Under the pieces are notes generated by a model. That model ran no database searches, was not told the origin of the DNA, and saw only the letters and a program-made list of their open reading frames with translations. From NCBI RefSeq assembly GCF_001404515.1, contig NZ_CXWE01000017.1, forward strand, positions 1 to 61,868: a stretch of DNA of 61,868 nucleotides. Direction: 5' to 3'. The position numbers and the translations under genes were made by a program. Shown here piece by piece: positions 53,553 to 61,868 of the stretch. Source of the stretch: Roseibium album (GTDB taxonomy: Bacteria; Pseudomonadota; Alphaproteobacteria; Rhizobiales; Stappiaceae). The first letter of the stretch is position 1. Every line of letters starts with the position of its first letter.

Positions 53553-53828
53553 GTTTTCGGACTACTTCGATCAAACTGGCCGAATTCGTTAGTCCAGACG
53601 ATTATATTCAACGCAAAAAGTCTATAGTAAAGTCTAAATGAGGATAGGATTGTCGGCCCACACAGTCAATTGAAACAATCAATACTGTTTGAATCAATGT
53701 AGGGGCGTTTGGATTGGCTCGCTTGCTCTCAACGAAAATCAACTTTCTAGATATGAGTCTGAGCGCCCAACTTGTCGCGTACCTGCGCGAAGCAAATTTT
53801 GGCCAAAGCAAAACTCATAAGGCTTGGC

Positions 53829-55424
53829 TCAGTCCGACAACTCTTCCAGTGTTGCTATAAAAGAGCCAAGCAAGCATGAGAACTGCGCTTGGGACCAATC
53901 GCTTAAGGCTAACACTTTTTGCAAATGAAAACTGAGACAAAGTAAATAAAGGAAAACTATATTTTCTTGATTTAATTTGGGGTTATTAAATAAAAATTCT
54001 CTTCTTATAATGTCCACTGGATTGTTACTCGAAAATTTATTCGTATCCACGAGCTTAAATTTCGAAATACGTTCTCTCTCATATTTGATTGCATCTTCTA
54101 ATTTAGTTACTTCTGCAAATTCATGTGCGTAACATCTAGCGCTCACCTCAAGAGAAATATAGTCTTTGAAGATGTGGTCTACGCCCGTGTATTCAAAATC
54201 AATCAACGATATTTTTGTAAGTTTTTCTCGTGTAATAATATTGTTCGTATTTAAATCACCATGACAAACACACATCTTTAATCTATCACCGTGCCACTTG
54301 TCTATTAAGTTACGTGGAACCTGGTAAATCTGCCCGCTATGAACTAATTTCTCGCTGTCAATCGAGAAATTGTTTTCAAATGACAAATTCGAATAATTTC
54401 TATTAATCGACGAATATCGACGATTGTCCTTTTCTGGCGCATATTCTGTGCGGTTCGAGAAATACAAACCCACAGGTAGTTCATCACTCTCTGGAAAACT
54501 CTCGTACCAACCAATATTTTCAAGTCCGAATATTCTCTTACAAATTGCTTCAAAGACCGCAGCGCTACTTCCTTCATCTTTCTCGCTAATTATTTTTGTC
54601 AATGTCGTGGCGTTTCCTTGACGGCCTAAGGCAAATGCGTACAGTGCGCCACCTGTTTCACCACAATACCCTTCGCCAAGTAGTTCAACACGAGAATTAT
54701 GTGGCATCTGCAACCAGGCATATTGCTTATAGTTCGCAACTTCTTCTTCTATATCTTGTTTCGCAGTTAAGCGAAAAACGCAGGGGACGTTTTTCCTTTG
54801 ATCAATGCCTGAAACATTTGCCAGGTAAACGCTGGCACCTGATTTTCCACCGTGCAACACAGAAAGTGATACATCATCAATTAATTTCTTCCCATATCGA
54901 GTTGCGGAGAAAAGGCATTGCTCCAAAATCACTCTAATTGTGTCTACGCTTATTGACTGGTCTCTTCTTTCATCTGCGTGAGAGAAATGTACGTTTTCAA
55001 TCGGCATTCTCTTTAGTAATTGCTTTATTCTTGGCGCAATGTACTTTTCTCTATATTTTTCGTTTAAAATATGCGTTTTAGGGATTAATATGTCGGGGTT
55101 GGGGTAAATGTTCCCAAGTGTTTTTATTGAGAATGATGCTTGGGTAAACAATATAAATACAATTTCTGGGTATTTATCTTTGTATTTTGCTATGAAGTTC
55201 GCGCCTACGTCCACATTTTCGTGGTAGATATCTTCAGACACCACGTTGTCGACAATTACGATGTGAGGTTTGTGCTTTTCTATTTCTTCTGCGTCAAACT
55301 TCGACGTGAGCACTACATCAGATTTTTCACTTATTCGCCCTAGGGTTTCTTCCCAGATATCCCGCCAGTTGCCGGAAACATTTACCTCATCATCAAAATA
55401 GACTGCTCTTAGACAATTGTTCAT
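53829..55424 (-). CDS. Receiver domain fused to APH-like kinase
   Basis: A 531-residue soluble protein. Residues 1-125 are a response-regulator receiver with all key residues: Asp11-Asp12-Glu13, phospho-acceptor Asp59 (IVIVDN), Thr94 (FTQAS) and Lys116 (IPKTH). Residues about 170-520 form an aminoglycoside-phosphotransferase-like kinase with the catalytic CHGDLNTNN (about residue 385) and the metal-binding LIDFEYTG about 20 residues later. The ATG at 55424 is chosen, with AGAGGGA upstream. It follows the histidine-kinase-like gene by 32 bases, so the two form an operon. Codon use is AT-rich, unlike the left part of the window. Target of the kinase unknown. Confidence 0.82.
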   Translation of the reverse strand: MNNCLRAVYFDDEVNVSGNWRDIWEETLGRISEKSDVVLTSKFDAEEIEKHKPHIVIVDNVVSEDIYHENVDVGANFIAKYKDKYPEIVFILFTQASFSIKTLGNIYPNPDILIPKTHILNEKYREKYIAPRIKQLLKRMPIENVHFSHADERRDQSISVDTIRVILEQCLFSATRYGKKLIDDVSLSVLHGGKSGASVYLANVSGIDQRKNVPCVFRLTAKQDIEEEVANYKQYAWLQMPHNSRVELLGEGYCGETGGALYAFALGRQGNATTLTKIISEKDEGSSAAVFEAICKRIFGLENIGWYESFPESDELPVGLYFSNRTEYAPEKDNRRYSSINRNYSNLSFENNFSIDSEKLVHSGQIYQVPRNLIDKWHGDRLKMCVCHGDLNTNNIITREKLTKISLIDFEYTGVDHIFKDYISLEVSARCYAHEFAEVTKLEDAIKYERERISKFKLVDTNKFSSNNPVDIIRREFLFNNPKLNQENIVFLYLLCLSFHLQKVLALSDWSQAQFSCLLGSFIATLEELSD

Positions 55425-55459
55425 CAATTCGTCCCTCTACAGCACATGAGAACCCGTCG

Positions 55460-57676
55460 CTAAACGTCCAAGTCTGATTCAGGCAAAAGAAAAGACAATC
55501 CAAACGGACAAAGGTTGTACTTATCACTAGGCCCTTCATTCGCAGAAAGCGCCAGACCGCCTATCATTCGTATTTGGTTTGCCAGTAAAAACAACCCATA
55601 ATGGAATGTACCATCAGTTTCACTTATGGGCGATACACAAATTTGATAGGTTTTTCTCTTTGGCTCTTCCCACTGCTCCGGTCGATAGGAAATTAGAATT
55701 ATTGGATCCGACTTAATCTTGCTTCCAGCAAACACTTCAAAGTGATCTAAAGAAAACTTTGAATGCTTTTCATTCGAAGCTAGTGTTTCAATTATCTCTT
55801 GAATTGCATAAAAATTACGAATAGAAATTTTCTTTAGCTTCAACAAAGGAAAAAACTTTAGTGATATTTCATGCTCAGATAAGTTCGGAAATAGTTTACA
55901 CATTTTTTCAATTAATTCTGTAACACCCTCCACTGTATCCATGCTCGTATCACCGAAATTATCGGGGTCTTCGCTTACAGCTGCGGAACGCAAAATTTTC
56001 TGTAGTTCGTCTGCCACCTCAGGTAATGATTGCCGAACTTGATCAAGTATTCTCTCAATTTTGTGGCGGGCGGCGTGTAAAAACTGCATTCTTGTCAGCC
56101 ACCCGCGATCATTTGCAAGTTCCAACCGCCTAAGCGCATCACCAATAACGCGGGCTATTTTAGTAATGAGTTGAGATGCGAGAGCTAGTGAACCTCTATC
56201 TTCGGAAGTGATCTCAAGAACGCCAATTATCACGTCGTGACTGGAAATCTGGTAAGCAAGAATGCTATTTCCCTTCTCACCAAAAGAATTTCGGAGGTAA
56301 TCAGACTTTTCAACTTGCGCATTAATCTCGTCAGTTAAATCCAGACCTAACATCTTCTTCTTTGATATTTCATTAAAAACTTTCTTTTTGTGCCAAACAT
56401 CTACAGATGAAGCCTTGTTGAAAGAAACTACAGATGCGTAGTCTTTGTCGGTGACTAAATCGAGACTATCAGCAACATCAGAAGCGGCACTATGGCCGCG
56501 ACTAGAGTATAGTAAATCTAAACTTCGGCTAAATGGATTGAACAGTCTGACAGTAACGTCCGCGTCCAATTCGTAAATGCTCTGATTTCTGAATATTTGA
56601 TGCAAAAGTTGTTCGTATTCGTCTATTAGTTCATCTCTCGTATAGACGGGAGTTTCAGAAAGATCGATTTCATACGCCGCGCATACATCATCGATGTCAT
56701 CAAGTAACTCATCGCGTTCCACCTCGTGTACAGTTGCTATGTAATTCTCAATCAAAGTATCGGAAAAGAAAACCTTTTCAAGAGAAAGTTCTTCTCTAGA
56801 ACTGTATACGCAAATGATATAAGGAGTTTTATGAAAACCTCTAATTTCTTCTTGATGAAAATGATTGAAATATTGCTTCTGAAAGCTAGAAACTAGATAC
56901 TTAATTCCACTCCAAGAGCCGAATGATTGGTTGTTTCTTTGTATAGAATTCAACAAATCATTCTTGAATTGATCACTATAGAAAATATTGCTTAGGTCGG
57001 GGTTTTTTTCGAAGAATTGGCCTGTATCTTGAGGTCTAAACTCATCATTTATTGTTTCGCATGGTAGCAACACATCCTTAGGTGAGAAATCGCGTTCAAA
57101 ATATATTTCATCTTTTTGAAGAAATATTTTTACAGAGATGCCGATCTTCTCATAAATATATTTTTGTAAATTGTTCCAAGAGTATACATCAACTTCGTTC
57201 CAAAACTCCTTTACAAATCGACTCGAAACACTGCGAAGAAAATGGGATCTATTTCCACAATTATGATAGTAGGTAATAAATATACGTTTTGTTAGGTTGA
57301 ATAGTTTTTCATGGTCAAATTCTGTCGGGGCATCTGCGAAAAAGTAGCATTTCCTCGACCTAAATGAGTAATATGACTGTGATTTACAATGTTCAATGTG
57401 CTTGACGATTTCCTTCCTTCCGCCACTCTTAAAGAAATATGCTTTTTTGTTGCTTATGTAAAAAGAAAGGAATGGGAACAACAAATATTCTTTGTCATCA
57501 GAAGAATCACCGAACCATTTTTGCTCTCTGATGCCAAACAGTATACTTATGTCGTCAGGAATTAGGCTTCTATAACTATCAACGAGTTCTTGGAACTCCA
57601 TCAAGGAATGGGTTTCGAAAACGTCGTCCAACAGTCGGCGTAGCTCAAGAAAAATGGTCGGTTCTGAGCTTGTCAT
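55460..57676 (-). CDS. Divergent histidine-kinase-like protein with GAF-like region
   Basis: A 738-residue soluble protein with no membrane helices. Residues 1-330 are not recognised. A GAF-like region (about 345-525) includes LAYQISSHDVIIGVLEITSED. A helical segment LHAARHKIERILDQV (about 531-545) looks like a histidine-kinase dimerisation helix with candidate His531 or His535. The C-terminal 190 residues resemble a much altered HATPase: a weak N-box-like stretch EIIETLASNEKH and a clear late G-box-like HYGLFLLANQIRMIGG ending in a SFLLPES strand. The gene precedes the receiver-APH gene and is its likely partner. AT-rich, probably foreign. Exact biochemical activity is uncertain. Confidence 0.65.
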   Translation of the reverse strand: MTSSEPTIFLELRRLLDDVFETHSLMEFQELVDSYRSLIPDDISILFGIREQKWFGDSSDDKEYLLFPFLSFYISNKKAYFFKSGGRKEIVKHIEHCKSQSYYSFRSRKCYFFADAPTEFDHEKLFNLTKRIFITYYHNCGNRSHFLRSVSSRFVKEFWNEVDVYSWNNLQKYIYEKIGISVKIFLQKDEIYFERDFSPKDVLLPCETINDEFRPQDTGQFFEKNPDLSNIFYSDQFKNDLLNSIQRNNQSFGSWSGIKYLVSSFQKQYFNHFHQEEIRGFHKTPYIICVYSSREELSLEKVFFSDTLIENYIATVHEVERDELLDDIDDVCAAYEIDLSETPVYTRDELIDEYEQLLHQIFRNQSIYELDADVTVRLFNPFSRSLDLLYSSRGHSAASDVADSLDLVTDKDYASVVSFNKASSVDVWHKKKVFNEISKKKMLGLDLTDEINAQVEKSDYLRNSFGEKGNSILAYQISSHDVIIGVLEITSEDRGSLALASQLITKIARVIGDALRRLELANDRGWLTRMQFLHAARHKIERILDQVRQSLPEVADELQKILRSAAVSEDPDNFGDTSMDTVEGVTELIEKMCKLFPNLSEHEISLKFFPLLKLKKISIRNFYAIQEIIETLASNEKHSKFSLDHFEVFAGSKIKSDPIILISYRPEQWEEPKRKTYQICVSPISETDGTFHYGLFLLANQIRMIGGLALSANEGPSDKYNLCPFGLSFLLPESDLDV

Positions 57677-57983
57677 ATTCAGCCAGCCAGAAAATCAGTA
57701 ACTATGCAATCTCTAAGTGTAGATATCTTTTAGCCTGACTACGCCTATCCCCGCAAGCGAACTATAGTATTTTGTGCGCTTTGTTAGTTAAATTGTCAGT
57801 GAGACATCATTGATCTAAATTAGCGCGCTCGTGATGATCAGTTTGAGTATCATGTGTTTTGCTCCTTTTAATAGTCGACCTCCATTCTATGCATGATGGC
57901 GGAAGCAATGATTTTGGAGTTGAAGGAGCTTGCTATGTTGCAATTTGTAAAGGGTGGATAAATACTCAGATAGCCGAGTACCT
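57677..57983. other. Intergenic region between tniQ and the kinase-like gene
   Basis: About 300 AT-rich bases. They should hold the promoter for the kinase-like operon. Short weak dyads occur near 57806-57840, but no resolvase site or terminator could be assigned, and the small plus-strand open frame here is not convincing. Confidence 0.45.
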
Positions 57984-59774
57984 TTACAGTTTCACCCCAT
58001 CCCAAACTACGGAAATCGGCACCAAGTGCCCCCGCACCGCGGGCCCGTCTTGGAACGACCCGACCGTTTGAATTCCGCGATCGTTGAAGCGTTTCAACAA
58101 CGAACGCGACGATGTTCCTAGTTGCTTTGCAAGTTCCGATAGCGGGACATATTCCATTTGGAAACGGGCAAGGGCCTCGGGTTCGATCACCCGTCCAACA
58201 CCTCCGGCATGGTCAAAAGCCTCATGCTTTAACAGACCTTGGCGGCACCATTCTGAAATGCACTGCCCTTTCCATCCGGTGAACTGGGCAACTTCCTGCA
58301 TTGTCCATCCTGTCCCGTGCCTTGCTTCCGTAAGAACCGCATCGACCTCGGTTCTGGCAAAGTGGAAGTCAGCAAGCTTTCCGTTCGTGGTGCCTGATTT
58401 GGGTTTCAAGCGCAGGTTCGCGATTTCATCGAAGACCATTTTCAGGCCTGATGTATCTGTGGTGAAGCGCAGATTAAGATCCTTAAACGCGATTGTCTGG
58501 CAATCAACAATGGTCGCTGCTTTGGCGATCTTCGCGACGAGATCTCCAGCCACGCTACGGTCAAATACCCCATCTACAAGAGGTGGCAGTACCTCCGATT
58601 GAGATGGCTTCAGGAACCCGTTTGATATCAGGAATTCGCATTGTTTTCGGGATATCCCAAGATCCTCACGGAGGGACTTTTTGTCGATGAAACGCTGTCT
58701 GTTGCGTTTGATTTCTTCGAGAGTTGTCTGGTGAATAACAGTGTGACGATGGCCGATGCCGGAGTGATGCTGAGTGCCTGGGACCATACCTTTAGAGATC
58801 GCATCTACAATCCGCTCTGCGCGAATGCCGATGTCCCAGGCCGCTTGTGCAGCGCTGATCCATGAGCGGTCTTGAGTGCCTGCTTCAATGTTGCCGGAAT
58901 AAACACCATCAAACTCATTCTTTACGACGTGTGTTAGTTCCGTCCTGAAATCAGAGTATTCGTCGCCATTGAACTCCATTAGGCGTTGGTACCAACGGCC
59001 TAGCCTGGCTGGTGCGGACGAGCTGGCGTGCTCATCGTTGGCAAGACGCCTGGACACTTCAATGCGGAATGCGTTTGGCCAGTCGCAAAGAACAGCCATT
59101 GCGCCTCTCAGGAATGCACGACTTTCCGCGACGGTTCTCGGTAGCCCAGCTTTGCCGTGTTTCCCGGTCTTGGTGTCCAGGTGCGCACTGGCCAGGAAGA
59201 ACAAGAACTCGCCGATGTTCGGTGGCGTTTCTGATTTTAGCTTTGGCGGCAGCAACGAACGTGTTGGGTGCTTTTGCTCGCTGATCAGGGCGGCTATTGA
59301 GATTTCTTCCTTTGTTGCGGGTTCACATTCCAGACGGTCAAACTGGAAGCCACACGCGCAGCTTTGATATCCGCCACGCCCTGGCCGGAACCTTTCCAAA
59401 CACATCGGGCAGGTGTCGACCAGACGGGTTTCATGCTCGACGCAACAAGTGACTAAAGTGTGCCGCCAACTTTGATGGTGCGGTTTTCCCATCGAAATGC
59501 AAGTCGGACACACTGGTGCGTTGTGGTGCCTCTCAAACCGCCATTTCAAGCGAGGGTTCTCTGGTGCCAGCGACGGTGTAATTGGAACCAAAGTTCCAGC
59601 TTGAAGCCCCAAAACCTGCTCAGCAGTATCGGAATTTTCAACGATCTGGCGCCCGTATTGCAGGCCATGACTGTTCAAGAAGTCATGGACATCAGCCCAA
59701 AATTCTGACTCAGCAAGACGGCGAAGATAACCGTCCAGGCTTTCCTGATCTGAGGGCATCATAATGGTTGTCAT
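57984..59774 (-). CDS. tniQ: TniQ-family transposition protein
   Basis: A 596-residue TniQ/TnsD-like protein. The N-terminal TniQ domain has the zinc-ribbon series VCPTCISMG, HTLVTCCVEHETRLVDTCPMC and SCACGFQFD (about residues 90-145). The C-terminal 250 residues contain repeated helix-turn-helix-like segments, for example MQEVAQFTGWKGQCISEWCRQGLL and LSELAKQLGTSSRSLLKRF. TniQ proteins select or recognise the target for Tn7/Tn5053-like transposons together with the AAA ATPase. It overlaps the tniB stop by 4 bases and ends the operon. The long C-terminus suggests a site-specific DNA reader, as in TnsD. Confidence 0.88.
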   Translation of the reverse strand: MTTIMMPSDQESLDGYLRRLAESEFWADVHDFLNSHGLQYGRQIVENSDTAEQVLGLQAGTLVPITPSLAPENPRLKWRFERHHNAPVCPTCISMGKPHHQSWRHTLVTCCVEHETRLVDTCPMCLERFRPGRGGYQSCACGFQFDRLECEPATKEEISIAALISEQKHPTRSLLPPKLKSETPPNIGEFLFFLASAHLDTKTGKHGKAGLPRTVAESRAFLRGAMAVLCDWPNAFRIEVSRRLANDEHASSSAPARLGRWYQRLMEFNGDEYSDFRTELTHVVKNEFDGVYSGNIEAGTQDRSWISAAQAAWDIGIRAERIVDAISKGMVPGTQHHSGIGHRHTVIHQTTLEEIKRNRQRFIDKKSLREDLGISRKQCEFLISNGFLKPSQSEVLPPLVDGVFDRSVAGDLVAKIAKAATIVDCQTIAFKDLNLRFTTDTSGLKMVFDEIANLRLKPKSGTTNGKLADFHFARTEVDAVLTEARHGTGWTMQEVAQFTGWKGQCISEWCRQGLLKHEAFDHAGGVGRVIEPEALARFQMEYVPLSELAKQLGTSSRSLLKRFNDRGIQTVGSFQDGPAVRGHLVPISVVWDGVKL

Positions 59775-60745
59775 GATGCTGCCTTCACGTCCCAGACAAC
59801 CTCCAGTCCGGGTATGGTCTCGGCATTAAATTCCAACCCCGCTTCGCTCATCGTCCCGGCAAAAGAGCGCATGAGCTCAATTTCGTCGGGTTCGTCATCA
59901 GCAAAGAATTGGGAAATCGGAATGCCGGATTGCTGCATGGCCTTCGCGGCTTTTCGCAGATCAGGCAAGCCGATCTGGTGCGTCAATTCGGTCGAGAGAG
60001 CCACCGACTTGAGGAGACGGGCAATCATGGGAACCCTGCCTCCGGAAGCTCCGTAGAGCCTGCGAACGAGATTTTCGAAATCAATCTCGAACTTGAACCC
60101 GGTATCTTCCAGACTACCGATTGCTGAATCGACGGCGGAAGCAAAGGACGCGCGGTCGCTTTCGAGTTGCCAATCATAAGGTTTGAACAAAATCGTTTGT
60201 TGAGCTCGGTCCCGCAATTGCTCGTTATCATCGATAATGCTTTGGAACCGGGGCAATCCGCTCAGGACAAGATTGATCCTTGTTGCGTCCGCAAGGGTTT
60301 TCAGATGGTCTCCGGCCATACGCGAGGGCAGGTTGGACCCGCGTTCGATTAGATGATGAATTTCATCAATGATGACCGTTTTGATGCCGTATGATTCAAT
60401 AGCTCGGTAGAGCCTCTCTCTCGAGGTCGCCGTGTTTTCTTTCGGGGCTGTTCTCAAGTTGAGGGCTTGCAGGATGGACCTGTAGACCTCTTTGCCATTC
60501 GTTTGTGGTGGGAGGGTCGCCCAAACGGTGTCTTTCATCGGAACAAGGGACTTGGCTTGATCTGATGTATCAACAAGGCTGCTCATGACCGCGGACTTTC
60601 CAACCCGCGTGGGACCTAGAACCGGAATGATACTCCCGTGATAGGGGTCCTTACTGCGCATAGCCGTTTGCACCCCGGACAAAACCGCGCCGTAGGCATC
60701 ATGGATGATAGTTTGGGAAAAAAGAGGGATACCGGAAGCTGGCAT
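59771..60745 (-). CDS. tniB: TniB/TnsC-like AAA+ ATPase
   Basis: A 324-residue AAA+ protein: Walker A GPTRVGKS (residues 44-51), Walker B VIIDE (124-128) followed by IHHLIERGSN, and a sensor region VLSGLPRFQS. In Tn7- and Tn5053-type elements this ATPase links the TniQ-bound target to the DDE transposase and gives target immunity. One base separates it from tniA and a 4-base overlap joins it to tniQ, the standard operon order. Confidence 0.92.
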   Translation of the reverse strand: MPASGIPLFSQTIIHDAYGAVLSGVQTAMRSKDPYHGSIIPVLGPTRVGKSAVMSSLVDTSDQAKSLVPMKDTVWATLPPQTNGKEVYRSILQALNLRTAPKENTATSRERLYRAIESYGIKTVIIDEIHHLIERGSNLPSRMAGDHLKTLADATRINLVLSGLPRFQSIIDDNEQLRDRAQQTILFKPYDWQLESDRASFASAVDSAIGSLEDTGFKFEIDFENLVRRLYGASGGRVPMIARLLKSVALSTELTHQIGLPDLRKAAKAMQQSGIPISQFFADDEPDEIELMRSFAGTMSEAGLEFNAETIPGLEVVWDVKAAS

Positions 60746-60746
60746 T

Positions 60747-61868
60747 TTACTTCTCCTTGGAAACGATCTCAGATCGGTTCCCTCTTTTGGGAACCGAGAG
60801 CTTTGGTGAAAGGGTGTTTGTTTCCGGCAAATCAGATGTATTTCCGACGGGTTTCTTGGAATTTTGAGTTATCTCCTGTCGCCGCTGCCGTAGCTTCTCT
60901 CTCGCCTTCGCGTTTTTCAGGGAAGTGATTTTGCCGCGGCCGAGGCTCTCGGCAGTTTTTTGCGCTGCCACGGCAAGTTTGGCTGCGGTGGCTCTCGCGC
61001 CCTTGTCGGTTTTTTTAGCTTCACGTCCCGGTTTATTGGCACGTTTCACCTCAGCGAAGCTCATGGCAGCAACGCCTTCAGTTTTTGGTGTGACGGTTAT
61101 CGGCGTTGGCAGTCTAGGGTGGGTAACTCGTACTTCCCGGATGTCGAGCGGGTCATACATGACATCGACAGTATCGCCTCTTCCGACCTCACCAATAAGG
61201 TCTCGAAGTTCGTCAGAGTGGTACTGGATTCCTTCGACTTCGATCCCGTAGTGTTGAAGCTTGCAGCCCTTCTTTCGAACGTTGAAAAAGTCGCGGATGT
61301 CGTCGGGAGCAGGCGGTAGGACAGCCTTTTGCTTGAGGCCGTTCCAGCTTTCAGTTGGGCTCTCCGCCTGGCGCAAAGGGGAATGAATAAGCCGACGAAG
61401 CTTCAAGGCATAGCAATCGTATGCCCACTTGTAGACAGCAGCCTGAAGCTCCTGAAGTGTCAGCGACGCTTCCAGCATCCCCTTGTCGATCCGTTTTTTG
61501 TCAGGAAGATCCTTTGAGGTGGTTGCGCCAGGTAGAGTGTGAAGAAAGCCGTTCAATTCACGAATGAAACGTTCGACATGCGGTTTCTTCTCTGGAGCGC
61601 CTGGGACATTGCTCGCCCATTCCATACCTGTATTGCCGACAATGCTGGACAGGTGCGGGCCCGAGTTTTCCGCGCCTTGGTCAACGCTGACAATTTGAGG
61701 GGTACCTGTGACCTCAATCCGGTTCTCGATCTCGTAGTACTCGAAAAACGCTGCGCCTCGATCTGTCATTACGTCTTTCAGTGCCTGGACGGTGAGAGCT
61801 TCGGTTGCATTTTTGATCCTCCCCCTTTGAAGTGGTCCGCCGTTATGTTTAGGAAAACGGAGGATCAA
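60747..61868 (-). CDS. tniA: TniA/TnsB-like DDE transposase, partial at window edge
   Basis: The last 373 codons of a transposase; the true start lies to the right of the window. The part seen includes the end of the rve integrase core with VDQGAENSG (second catalytic Asp, about residue 81 of the visible part) and PHVERF (catalytic Glu). A Mu-transposase-C-like beta-barrel follows (about 195-240, YHSDELRDLIGEVGRGDTV). A basic, disordered tail rich in Lys, Ala and Arg probably contacts TniB. The transposon end on this side is off the window. Confidence 0.9.
   Translation of the reverse strand: MILRFPKHNGGPLQRGRIKNATEALTVQALKDVMTDRGAAFFEYYEIENRIEVTGTPQIVSVDQGAENSGPHLSSIVGNTGMEWASNVPGAPEKKPHVERFIRELNGFLHTLPGATTSKDLPDKKRIDKGMLEASLTLQELQAAVYKWAYDCYALKLRRLIHSPLRQAESPTESWNGLKQKAVLPPAPDDIRDFFNVRKKGCKLQHYGIEVEGIQYHSDELRDLIGEVGRGDTVDVMYDPLDIREVRVTHPRLPTPITVTPKTEGVAAMSFAEVKRANKPGREAKKTDKGARATAAKLAVAAQKTAESLGRGKITSLKNAKAREKLRQRRQEITQNSKKPVGNTSDLPETNTLSPKLSVPKRGNRSEIVSKEK

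Larger units (their letters stand above)
53085..53828. other. Intergenic region with composite repeat R1-R2
   Basis: A 744-base gap. Bases 53272-53415 (R1) and 53420-53552 (R2) are adjoining right-hand copies of the repeats found separately at 47406 and 49025. Bases 53560-53828 are AT-rich with no supported gene. They could hold the promoter of the SIR2 gene (in the part next to 53084) and an end of the transposable element. Confidence 0.55.

Noticed and set aside
57859..58071. 70-codon plus-strand frame between tniQ and the kinase-like gene
   Set aside because: It runs into the 3' end of tniQ on the other strand and has no recognisable features.

Overview
The window looks like a marine alphaproteobacterium of the Rhodobacterales/Stappiaceae (Roseibium/Labrenzia) type. 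This rests on protein character, a VPLPA-CTERM sorting signal, the iol operon layout with a fused IolC-DUF2090, and TAXI-TRAP transport. The replicon type cannot be settled: the left edge carries RP4-like conjugation genes, the middle carries a tRNA-Arg, and no rep, par or integrase gene is visible.

Layout. (1) 17-2492, minus strand: start of a conjugation operon (TraK, TraL, TraM, VirB2/TrbC, VirB3/TrbD and a small membrane protein). It is preceded by a non-coding AT-rich 1 kb region with hairpins, a candidate oriT or RNA region. (2) 3.4-10.3 kb: a tartrate/glycerate module (glycerate 2-kinase, TtuC-type dehydrogenase, divergent LysR regulator, TAXI-TRAP transporter). (3) 10.4-22.0 kb: a complete D-apiose cluster. 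It has a GntR regulator, lactonase, apiose dehydrogenase, an ABC importer with DUF2291 lipoprotein and binding protein, and apionate oxidoisomerase on one strand. Divergently it has a RuBisCO-like protein and a DUF1537 kinase. (4) 22.4-34.0 kb: a myo-inositol cluster under a LacI regulator with two tandem operators (iolG, ABC importer, iolC-DUF2090 fusion, iolD, iolE, iolB, a sugar isomerase). Regions 2-4 together are a plant-carbon catabolic block, converging on glycerate, 3-phosphoglycerate and triose intermediates.

(5) 34.1-48.9 kb: mixed genes. These are an M48 protease, an HTH protein, tRNA-Arg(CCG), an FeS-type photolyase, an RlpA-like protein, a GGDEF protein with a degenerate EAL domain, a 7TM-DISM sensor fused to an AraC DNA-binding domain, two VPLPA-CTERM proteins made by an exact 826-bp tandem duplication, a SulP-STAS-cNMP transporter, a ricin-like lectin and a MarR regulator. 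(6) 49-61.9 kb, all minus strand: an accessory island. It holds a SIR2-family long defence-type gene broken by one in-frame stop and a pair of AT-rich genes coding for a divergent GAF/histidine-kinase-like protein and a receiver domain fused to an APH-like kinase. It ends in a Tn7/Tn5053-type transposition operon (tniQ, tniB/tnsC, tniA/tnsB, the last cut by the window edge). Two families of structured repeats lie on both sides of the SIR2 gene.

The best candidate for an undescribed system is the two-gene kinase-like/receiver-APH module at 53829-57676, next to the transposition genes and the SIR2 gene. All functional calls are from reading the sequence and family knowledge; no searches were run.
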